DNA of 64,000 bases from Candidatus Methanarcanum hacksteinii (lineage in GTDB: Archaea > Thermoplasmatota > Thermoplasmata > Methanomassiliicoccales > Methanomethylophilaceae), in NCBI GenBank assembly GCA_006954405.1, contig LVVQ01000002.1, positions 186,001 through 250,000 of the forward strand. The letters run 5' to 3'. Shown here in pieces: positions 1 through 6,832 of the stretch. The position numbers and the translations under genes were made by a program. Under the pieces are notes generated by a model that saw nothing but the letters and a program-made list of their open reading frames with translations, was not told the DNA's origin and searched no databases. Positions within the stretch are counted from its first letter, which is position 1. The number at the start of each line of letters is the position of its first letter.

Positions 1-2101
1 TGATGGGATGTGCTATTTTGTCGGATATTATCTTCCCGAGATCGTATAACTTGGAATCCCTGTCCGGAGTGATCTTCTTGGCCTCGACAAGGATATCCTT
101 CAACTTCTCCTTGTCCAGTTCAAGATCCTGACGCCACCTGTTGCAATCGATATCATTGAGATCGATCCTGACCCTTGATCCGAATGAAAGGGTCTCCATC
201 TCTGGATCGTCGAAATCGAGATCTTCCAGATCAGACTCGTTGACCTTCGAATCCATCGAAGATTTGGATTGGAATCTATCTATCTTCTCTATCGTTTTGT
301 CAATCTTATACAGGACTTTCTCGATTGTCAAGGCATATGAATGAACAGAACTCTCCAGACGTTTGAGGATGTTCACCCTCATCAGACGGACAAGATTCTC
401 CTCACGATTGGATTGCTTCAGAACATTCCTTCCATCGTCTGGATGGATATCATATCTTTCTTCATACTCAGCGATCTTGTCTGGGAATAGATATGACATG
501 GGACAATACACACCCAGATTCAACCGTCCTAACTGTTTATTCACTTCGCCGATGGAAGGGAATTGACCTAATTTGTCTATCTCAGAATAAACATTAATCG
601 GAGTACGTCTTTCGGGAAATTTTCCTATCTCATCGAGATCGTAGTACTTTTCAATGTGTTTTCTGGATCTCGCTATAGTGAGTGTATCCAGGAGTTTGAA
701 GTAGTCCATGGACATCATCTCGACGAATCTGTCGGTAGTACGTTCCCTGTCGGGAAGATTGCTCCACATCGTGTACGATCTCTGAGCATTGGTAATCGTC
801 ATATTGATATCAGTGATACCGGCGGACTTAAGGGAGTGAGGATCTCCTTCGGTTATAAATTCAATCTGATTACGGATATCAGATAGACGGTTGTTTACCG
901 GGGTTGCAGAAAGCATGAGGACTTTGGTCTTGACACCTTTGCGGATAATCTCCTGCATAAGACGCTGATAGCGTGTAACGTGTCCCTTGAACGGAGGATT
1001 ATTCCTGAAATTATGACTCTCATCGATGACAACCAGATCGTAATTGCCCCAATTGATGGTAGCAAGATCGATATCTCCACTCTTTCCAGATTCCCTACTC
1101 AAATCGGAATGATTAACCACATCGTAGTTGAAACGGTCATCGGCGAATAGATTCCTCCGGTCATTCTGAGTGTATATAATCCAATTATCACGTAGTTTTT
1201 TTGGACAAAGGACTAGGACACGATCGTTTCTTGACTGATAATATTTAATAACTGCTAAAGCCGTGAATGTCTTTCCAAGACCCACTGAATCAGCCAAAAT
1301 ACACCCGTTGTATTTCTCGATCTTATCGATGATACCCATTACTCCGTCTTTCTGGAATCTGTATAGTTTATTCCAAATGATGGATTCTTTGAAATTCACC
1401 CCACTGCGGATGATATTGTCTTCACTCAACTCATCCAGATAATCATGGAAAATATTGTAGAGTGTAACGTAATAGATGAATTCGGGAGGATTTTCTTTGT
1501 ATAATGTTTCCATATGCTCCAAAACACTATTCTTGACATCGGTCACGGCAGAAGAATCATTCCATATCTGTTCGAATAAATCTAAAAGACCTTTCGTAGC
1601 CTCGCCAGACATACATAGATTGGAATCAATACGATCTGAAGCAGTAACACCCAAACCATCTGTGGTGAAATCAACCGTTCCATTGATAGACAGATCTTCA
1701 ACACCATCATTCTTTACATGAATTATTCTTGGTTGAGCAGCATTCGGAATTTTCAAAGACTTTATTTCAACCTTCTTACGAATCCAATCTGCACATTCTT
1801 TGGCAATGGCAGATTGTCTCATCTCATTGCGCAGTTTGATTTCATAATCGTTACCAGAAATGCTTTTTTCATGATCTATCTGAAATTCACGTGAAACTAC
1901 ACTATGCTCATTTACAAAAGTAGGTTCAGTAAACAAGAATCTCATCGAGTCAATCTTATTGAGTTCTTTCTTTAATGAAGCGTAAGCATAGATTGTGAAA
2001 TAACCGGATACAACAGATATCTTAGAACCTGAATGGATGCTGTTTTGAAGTTCTTCGTAGACTTTCCCTTGCATTTTGTTATCAAGGATTTTAGATATCA
2101 T
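1..2101 (-). CDS. SNF2-family helicase with N-terminal PLD-like domain (partial at left edge)
   Basis: An open frame of 700 codons runs leftward from an ATG at 2101 (in-frame stop just upstream) and leaves the window. The first ~150 residues contain an H-x-K segment (HVKNDG) and a glycine-rich tail like phospholipase-D-type nuclease domains. The helicase core follows: Walker A ADSVGLGKT, motif II VVIDESHNF, motif III LSATPVNN. This is the layout of large SNF2-like proteins that often lie in archaeal and bacterial defence islands; they are ATP-driven DNA or RNA translocases. The C-terminal RecA lobe lies largely outside the window, so full length and exact family cannot be judged. The Kiwa-like pair, recombinase remnant and Shango operon that follow support a defence role, which is inference. 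Confidence 0.85.
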   Translation of the reverse strand, partial: MISKILDNKMQGKVYEELQNSIHSGSKISVVSGYFTIYAYASLKKELNKIDSMRFLFTEPTFVNEHSVVSREFQIDHEKSISGNDYEIKLRNEMRQSAIAKECADWIRKKVEIKSLKIPNAAQPRIIHVKNDGVEDLSINGTVDFTTDGLGVTASDRIDSNLCMSGEATKGLLDLFEQIWNDSSAVTDVKNSVLEHMETLYKENPPEFIYYVTLYNIFHDYLDELSEDNIIRSGVNFKESIIWNKLYRFQKDGVMGIIDKIEKYNGCILADSVGLGKTFTALAVIKYYQSRNDRVLVLCPKKLRDNWIIYTQNDRRNLFADDRFNYDVVNHSDLSRESGKSGDIDLATINWGNYDLVVIDESHNFRNNPPFKGHVTRYQRLMQEIIRKGVKTKVLMLSATPVNNRLSDIRNQIEFITEGDPHSLKSAGITDINMTITNAQRSYTMWSNLPDRERTTDRFVEMMSMDYFKLLDTLTIARSRKHIEKYYDLDEIGKFPERRTPINVYSEIDKLGQFPSIGEVNKQLGRLNLGVYCPMSYLFPDKIAEYEERYDIHPDDGRNVLKQSNREENLVRLMRVNILKRLESSVHSYALTIEKVLYKIDKTIEKIDRFQSKSSMDSKVNESDLEDLDFDDPEMETLSFGSRVRIDLNDIDCNRWRQDLELDKEKLKDILVEAKKITPDRDSKLYDLGKIISDKIAHPI

Positions 2102-2432
2102 CTTAGCACCAAAATCAAGTGATTAACCAAATTGTGTAATGGAATCCATCACAAGACCAGGTATTGAATACAACCTTATAAAAAGAACCAATAGAAAACT
2201 TAGTAATCCTATCTGATAAACAGGAAATAAATCAAAAGTGACTCGCTTCCTCATGGGGCTTATCCTTCACCCCTCCTCTTATCGCGAGGGGCGTTATTGT
2301 GTCCTGCGGTTAACTTTCGTTCCTTCTTGTTGATTTTTGAACATTTAATAGTTCGCCGCGTCCACATAGGCCCCTCGCTCCTTTTCCGTTCCGGGGTTCA
2401 GAAAAGCCCCCAAAGAAAAGGAGTTGTAAGAA
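2102..2432 (+). promoter_or_regulatory. Intergenic region with promoter for the 2433 gene
   Basis: This 331-bp stretch separates the divergent helicase and the 224-residue gene. It contains a GC-rich hairpin (CCCCTC 2270-2275 / GAGGGG 2286-2291), a TATA-like TTTAATAG near 2344 and a ribosome-binding site AAGGAG at about 2418-2423 before the ATG at 2433. The leader between the TATA-like box and the ATG is long for an archaeon and C/G-rich. No gene was seen in it. Confidence 0.4.
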
Positions 2433-3107
2433 ATGACTACAACAGATGAGATACTGAACGAGACCTTCAAGAGGGTCGGAAACGACTTCGGATGCGATAC
2501 ATCCGCAGAGTTCGCGGCATACCGCGACTTCAAGATCCGCTGGCAGAGGTCCTACAGATGGGCCGAATTCCAGGTGAGCGATTACCTCAGGGACGCGCCT
2601 GCGGAGGTCCTTGAGAGCCTGGCAAGGACGATCTTCACCAAGATCCAGGGCGACGAATGCAGCCACTCCGACAAGGTTATCGAATGGCTGACCGCGCCGG
2701 AGTTCGTAGATACGATCCAGCCGATGTTCATCGAGAGAGACTGCAGGATTAGCTTCGACGACGGAGAGCACAAGGATCTGGAGGAATCCCTGAACAGGCT
2801 CAGAGAGAACGGATTCATTGGAGAGACAGAGAAGATGAAGATCTTCTGGTCCAAGGAACCCACTGAAACGAAGGGAGCATGGTCATCCATGCTCATGAGG
2901 GTCGTCACCGTGAACAAGGCATTAGATTCCGGTGATGTTCTGGATGAGGTCCTGGATGCGGTCATACTCAAAGAGGTCGCAGCGATCGAATGCGATTTCT
3001 CCCTGAGTCCGATGGACAAGAAGAGAACCATCGACGATAGGATGAAGCTCTATCCCGGATTCGACGGGATTTCGGAGTGGCTGTACAAGCACGGCCTCGA
3101 AGCCTAA
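2433..3107 (+). CDS. Degenerate zincin-like (YgjP/SprT-like) protein, unknown function
   Basis: A 224-residue soluble protein with a good ribosome-binding site. The overall pattern resembles small archaeal metallopeptidase-like proteins of the SprT/YgjP/M48 type: a middle segment WSSMLMRVVTVNKAL, then an acidic helix where the HExxH zinc motif is expected, and a C-terminal ending in ..YPGFDGISEWLYKHG. Here the expected motif position reads VILKEVAAIE, so both histidines are missing and the protein would not bind catalytic zinc in the usual way. The family link is by eye and uncertain. A shorter damaged copy of the 3' end lies at 4636-4779, after the Kiwa-like genes. A strong hairpin follows the stop codon. 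Confidence 0.6.
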   Translation: MTTTDEILNETFKRVGNDFGCDTSAEFAAYRDFKIRWQRSYRWAEFQVSDYLRDAPAEVLESLARTIFTKIQGDECSHSDKVIEWLTAPEFVDTIQPMFIERDCRISFDDGEHKDLEESLNRLRENGFIGETEKMKIFWSKEPTETKGAWSSMLMRVVTVNKALDSGDVLDEVLDAVILKEVAAIECDFSLSPMDKKRTIDDRMKLYPGFDGISEWLYKHGLEA

Positions 3108-3116
3108 ACACTTTCA

Positions 3117-3132
3117 GGGGCCAACAGGCCCC
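3117..3132 (+). terminator. Hairpin terminator after the 2433 gene
   Basis: GGGGCC-AACA-GGCCCC directly after the stop codon. The same hairpin, with loop GAAA, follows the remnant copy at 4789. Confidence 0.6.
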
Positions 3133-3181
3133 TTAATATGAATAATCAGATAGCAGAATTAATTATCATTGTTTCAACATC

Positions 3182-3976
3182 TTAATCAACAGTCAAAGCC
3201 TTACGAGTTACTTCTGTCACAGGAGTAACATAGAAACGTTCATCCAACGCATATAAGAGTTCATGTAACTCTTTATTTGATCTGACAGTAAAATTAGAAT
3301 CAACAACATATTGTGGACAATATTTCTGTACATAATCAAATAGCTCTTTTTTCTTCGAATCCGAAAGATCATCGACATTTGGAGAAATCAAAGCAATAAG
3401 TTTACGATTATTGGTTTTAATTTCTTTTTGAGTATAACCGTTCACCAATTTGATATTCATATGATTTATGAAATCTCCGACTTCATCATCGGTAGCTTCT
3501 CTATACTCCTCGATTACACCTGGAAGTAGACACTTAACTGCGGATATATTTTTGAATAGTAGCCTGTCATTAACTTTATCATAGATGTATTCAGGTTCAT
3601 CATAGATAATCAGTCTGGCATCTGGATTGACTAATTTGCCTTTACTCCCGATCAGACGCTTTTTAAAAATTCTGTGTCCATTAATGTTCTGAACACACAG
3701 ACAATCATCATGGTAATCTAAAACGAACTTACATTCGGACAACTTTTGATGATCCACAAGCGGATATTCTACAGTATCGTTGTCAATCAATATTTTATCA
3801 AAGTAATCTTTTTTCTTAATATTAGAAAGAAAGAACCACTCACCTTTATCAAGACTTGAACGAGATGAATATGGTTTTACTTCATCCTCATTGATATGTT
3901 CCATCCCTTCAAACAAAGTACCATCAAAAGGAATCCTGCAGTATTCATTCTTGAATTTCAAAAGGATCCGATTCAT
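3182..3976 (-). CDS. KwaB-like protein (DUF4868), Kiwa-type defence
   Basis: A 264-residue soluble protein, AT-richer than its neighbours. The order of segments (an early EWFFLSNI strand, a middle INGHRIFKKRL, a strand LIIYDEPEYIYDKVNDRLLFKN, a charged helical region and a C-terminal LLYALDERFYVTPVTE..RKAL) matches what I recall of DUF4868/KwaB. In characterised Kiwa, KwaB is the DNA-binding effector that acts with the membrane sensor KwaA against phage. The start lies 32 bp inside the upstream membrane-protein gene, so the two are translated as a pair, in the kwaA-kwaB order. No catalytic motif was seen. Alternative: an unrelated island protein. The call rests on fold pattern plus pairing. 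Confidence 0.6.
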   Translation of the reverse strand: MNRILLKFKNEYCRIPFDGTLFEGMEHINEDEVKPYSSRSSLDKGEWFFLSNIKKKDYFDKILIDNDTVEYPLVDHQKLSECKFVLDYHDDCLCVQNINGHRIFKKRLIGSKGKLVNPDARLIIYDEPEYIYDKVNDRLLFKNISAVKCLLPGVIEEYREATDDEVGDFINHMNIKLVNGYTQKEIKTNNRKLIALISPNVDDLSDSKKKELFDYVQKYCPQYVVDSNFTVRSNKELHELLYALDERFYVTPVTEVTRKALTVD

Positions 3977-4484
3977 TTGACCACTCTAGAAACGTCATGT
4001 TATTTAAACGCTTTAATTGTGAAAATGAAATATCATCTTTTAACACATAGCGCTTGGATATTATGTAGCATGATATCCCATTGACTGTATGTATCTTGTA
4101 GAAACTATACCCCAGGCAGAGTAAAAAGAGATTGAAATACATCAATCTTGAGCAAGACAATAGTACTACAATTAACACATATATGACCAGAAACCAATGA
4201 AAATCAGATATACTGAATGTTACAAAGAAATAACCAAGATAAACTGGAAGAAAAAGATGATTCACATTCTCTATGCTATCGATTTTTGATTTCAATTCAT
4301 CAGAAACCAAGAATCTAAAGCAAATCATCGGAGAGAACAGAATAAAGAGCGTGAGAATTATAGCTCCTATAATATTTTGAATGGATGCCTCTAACCAACC
4401 AGTATAAAAAACTGAAATCAATGGCATAACACACGTTGATGATAGTGTGTTTAGAAGAGCATTAATCCTAGATACTATATCCAT
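3945..4484 (-). CDS. KwaA-like membrane protein, Kiwa-type defence
   Basis: A 179-residue protein with about four membrane segments: residues ~15-35, ~37-60 (IIGAIILTLFILFSPMICF), ~75-95 and ~97-130 (a long hydrophobic stretch that may be two helices). A short soluble tail begins GYSFYKIHTVNGISCYIISK. KwaA proteins are four-helix membrane proteins of about 200 residues that precede kwaB, so size, topology, tail and order agree. The 3' end overlaps the KwaB-like gene by 32 bp. Low GC suggests recent acquisition. No homology search was possible, so the name is a reasoned proposal. Confidence 0.6.
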   Translation of the reverse strand: MDIVSRINALLNTLSSTCVMPLISVFYTGWLEASIQNIIGAIILTLFILFSPMICFRFLVSDELKSKIDSIENVNHLFLPVYLGYFFVTFSISDFHWFLVIYVLIVVLLSCSRLMYFNLFLLCLGYSFYKIHTVNGISCYIISKRYVLKDDISFSQLKRLNNMTFLEWSNESDPFEIQE

Positions 4485-4635
4485 TTCTTTTCATAGGGTG
4501 ATGTCATTCGGCCGATATATCTTTGTTTGTGGGTAACAAATGATGTACTCAACTGATCGATATTTGTCTGAATCTTGCTGCTTATCTTCTGAGGAAGAAC
4601 TAGTCGGGTTCCTCGAATGGCCCAGACATTATCAG

Positions 4636-4779
4636 GTCGTCGTTCTGCGGAAGGACCTCCAGAGTAGATACTGCGAACGGTACGACGGATAAGAAGAGAA
4701 CTGTAATGACAGAATGGAACTTCATCCTGGATTCGACTGGATCTCGGGGCGGCTGTACAAGCACGGCCTGGAGGCCTGA
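4636..4779 (+). pseudogene. Frameshifted 3' remnant of a second copy of the 2433-type gene
   Basis: DNA from about 4681 to 4804 aligns with 3011-3132, including the segment GGCTGTACAAGCACGGCCT, the stop codon and the terminator hairpin. The reading frame is broken: a DKKRT segment is readable, then a 1-base deletion relative to 3035-3060 shifts the frame before the shared ..LYKHGLEA end. The upstream part (VVVLRKDLQSR) resembles VILKEVAAIE of the intact gene. It is a decayed paralogue or a duplicated gene end. Together with 2433-3107 it brackets the Kiwa-like pair in direct orientation. Confidence 0.8.
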
Positions 4780-4788
4780 AACGATTTA

Positions 4789-4804
4789 GGGGCCGAAAGG
4801 CCCC
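4789..4804 (+). terminator. Hairpin after the remnant copy
   Basis: GGGGCC-GAAA-GGCCCC, the counterpart of the hairpin at 3117-3132, retained although the gene is broken. Confidence 0.5.
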
Positions 4805-4860
4805 TCATATGGATAGAAAAACAGGGGAATCCGGCCGATTCGATCCCAAACCTGAGAAAA

Positions 4861-4911
4861 TTTATTTGCCAATTTATTTGCCAAAAATTGGCTTTTAAAT
4901 TGGCAAATAAA
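4861..4911. repeat. 16-bp perfect inverted repeat
   Basis: TTTATTTGCCAATTTA (4861-4876) and its exact reverse complement (4896-4911) flank a 19-bp core that holds a further GCCAA/TTGGC pair. It lies just after the stop of the minus-strand gene ending at 4938. It may act as a bidirectional terminator or as a protein-binding site left by a mobile element. Confidence 0.7.
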
Positions 4912-4937
4912 CTTCGCCAGGACAGTCGTTTCGACAG

Positions 4938-6096
4938 TTAGATATTGACGACCCATCTGCCGGCCTTCTTACTGCCCTCTCTCGAAATTATATTCTTCTT
5001 ACGCAGCTTCTCGATGCGATACCTGACGATTCTGATCGAAAGGTCCGTTTCGGACGAGATTTCCGTAATAGAAACGGAAGGATTGGCCGTCATTATAGAT
5101 AGTATTGTATGATCGATCTGATCGAGAACCAATCCGATATTTTCGGGATCGATGTTGCGATACGTTTTGGGATGGAGCGTCACGAGCAACCCGTTCGACA
5201 TGTATGAGAACTCCGGCTCCGGGTTGCCGTTCTCCTTGCACGCGGACAGGACCTTCTTGATCCCTTGGCCCCATCCTTCGATGTATTTCATGGCATAGAA
5301 CGCCTCGGCCAGTCTCTTGTTGCGTTTGACCGATGGATGGGATCCCCTGAGGTTCTCCAGAGTAACCCCTTCCGGAAGGAGGCCTGAGGAATACACCATG
5401 AGCTTGTCTTCGTAGACGTATATAGCAACCTCCTGCCGCATGCTGTAATCATTGTGGACTATGGCGTTCACAACAAGTTCTCTGATGGCATCCATAGGAT
5501 AGAGATAATCCAACTCCCTGGATGCGGTACCCGTATCGTATCTGTAGGTGGGCTGGATGTATTCGTCGTTGAGGACGCGCATGCATTCATCCGGCAACAG
5601 AACAAGGGGGATGCGATCCAGCATATCATCCCTCATAAGGCAATCATTGCTGTCGAAGAGGCCTATCTTCAGGAATGTGCCGTATTCGTATTTGTCCGGG
5701 TTTTTGGTGAAGAGCAGAGCCGCTGTGAGCGACAGTTCATCATCGCGGAAAAGGCCCATGGTCCTCAGGGCGAACATCATGTCATCCTCCGGAACATCAT
5801 CGGGTATGCGCTTCGCCTCCTTCCCTTTCTTCATGAAGAATCTGAATGCATCCTCAGAGATCGACTTTGCAAGGCTGGTCCAACCACTGGATCCCTATCT
5901 CATCCAGGAGAATCCTCTTGAGGGGGATGCCCTCCAATTGCTGAGTGGTGTTGCCGACACGGAAGTAGAACCTTCCGTCATAATCCACGATCGTATCCCC
6001 TTTGGGAACGTCGATAATGATGCAATCCTTGCCATCGATATTCTCGGCACGGGTCTCGGAGATGAAATGGAATTTGTTGCGGATGGTATCTGATAT
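4938..6096 (-). pseudogene. AlbA_2/RecG-like ATP-binding protein, frameshifted and 5'-truncated
   Basis: Two frames together encode an AlbA_2-type protein. The upstream frame (to the TGA at 5854-5856) has the AlbA_2 core ..VDYDGRFYFRVGNTTQQ... The downstream frame, whose first ATG is at 5834, has a HATPase-like part (RELVVNAIVHNDYS, GWGQGIKKV) and a C-terminal winged helix (residues ~240-298). The downstream frame stays open upstream of its ATG (LAKSISEDAFRFF), so one base change between 5857 and 5880 separates the halves. Intact relatives have more N-terminal AlbA_2 sequence; here it is replaced by recombinase sequence at about 6096. Such proteins act as transcription regulators or schlafen-like defence factors. 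A translated 298-residue C-terminal product remains possible. Confidence 0.75.
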
Positions 6097-6246
6097 GGTC
6101 TTGGTGCTTGCATGTCCCATCAATACCGACACCGATTCGATGTCAACGTCACTGTCCAGATATCTCTGTCCGAACGTCCTGCGGCACATGCGGAGATCGA
6201 ATTTCACGTTTAGATCGTACAGTAGAGAGGACAGGTTGAAGATCAC
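6097..6246 (-). pseudogene. Tyrosine recombinase (integrase) C-terminal remnant
   Basis: Fifty codons read as the end of an archaeal phage-type integrase: FDLRMCRRTFGQRYLDSD (box II arginine region) and VSVLMGHASTKT (the GH motif). The catalytic tyrosine that should follow within about ten residues is absent, because the frame runs straight into AlbA_2 sequence. The usual box II histidine (H-x-x-R) is not present. This is the scar of a recombination event joining an integrase gene to the neighbouring gene. Confidence 0.75.
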
Positions 6247-6488
6247 ATACGGTTTTGACGTAACTTCTCCCCTAGCTGCTTTATGAGTTCAGGATCGTTG
6301 TTGACACCCTGGACAGGACCAGGGATATAGGGCCCGTACTTCTCATAATCCTCGATGGCCTTCGCTACGTTGGCACCCGCTTCGGGGGTGTCTATGACCA
6401 TTGTCTCGTAGAATGATTCGGTAGCCATTTTAGCCCTCTGTCCTGTATACACTTCTGCTGTTATTTTGAATTGTCGCCTGTTTTCCAT
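6243..6488 (-). CDS. Small protein of unknown function, possibly integrase-derived
   Basis: An 81-residue frame from the ATG at 6488 (MENRRQFKITAEVY) to a stop overlapping the next start by 4 bp. It has a helix-rich middle (TPEAGANVAKAIEDYEKYG) and a tail PELIKQLGEKLRQN. Because it abuts the integrase remnant in the same direction it could be an upstream part of the same integrase separated by a frameshift, but no active-site residues are visible in it. Its product may not exist. Confidence 0.35.
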   Translation of the reverse strand: MENRRQFKITAEVYTGQRAKMATESFYETMVIDTPEAGANVAKAIEDYEKYGPYIPGPVQGVNNDPELIKQLGEKLRQNRM

Positions 6489-6586
6489 TCGAAACTTGTC
6501 AGCCGATCCTACTAAAGTCAATCAATTTGACTAGGGTACTAACTGTAGTTATCGTGTTGATATAATCAGATGTGGCATATTCATTC

Positions 6587-6832
6587 ATGGCAATGACCAT
6601 AGGAGAATTGAATGAGTATGAAACGGAGAACTGTCTGTTGTGTAACCTCAGGGATACTGCCATCGGTTACAAGGAATTGATCGGAGGGTCAAAGGCATTT
6701 GACAAGGTGATAAAGGTCATAGAGGATGTCATGGACAAGGAGTTGATGAAGGAATTCGACGGGAACAATCCATTGTTGGATTACGACCCATTCATATCAG
6801 ATCCGCATCGATCTCGAATCTCGCATCAATGA
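6587..6832 (+). CDS. Hypothetical small protein
   Basis: An 81-residue frame whose ATG at 6587 lies about 25 bp after a TATA-like TGATATAAT (6558-6566), as for a leaderless archaeal mRNA. The protein is acidic with a CLLC pair near residue 16 and a helical middle (AFDKVIKVIEDVMDKELMK). Its last 41 bp overlap the 3' end of the convergent helicase gene. I do not recognise the family; it may be a decayed fragment. Confidence 0.4.
   Translation: MAMTIGELNEYETENCLLCNLRDTAIGYKELIGGSKAFDKVIKVIEDVMDKELMKEFDGNNPLLDYDPFISDPHRSRISHQ

Noticed and set aside
2310..2771. Minus-strand frame of 153 codons opposite the 2433 gene
   Set aside because: It lies antisense to a better supported gene with a ribosome-binding site, and shows no family pattern.
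5854..5856. Pyrrolysine readthrough as explanation for the split AlbA_2 gene
   Set aside because: The stop is TGA, not TAG, and the sequence continues in a different frame, so a base change or frameshift is needed.
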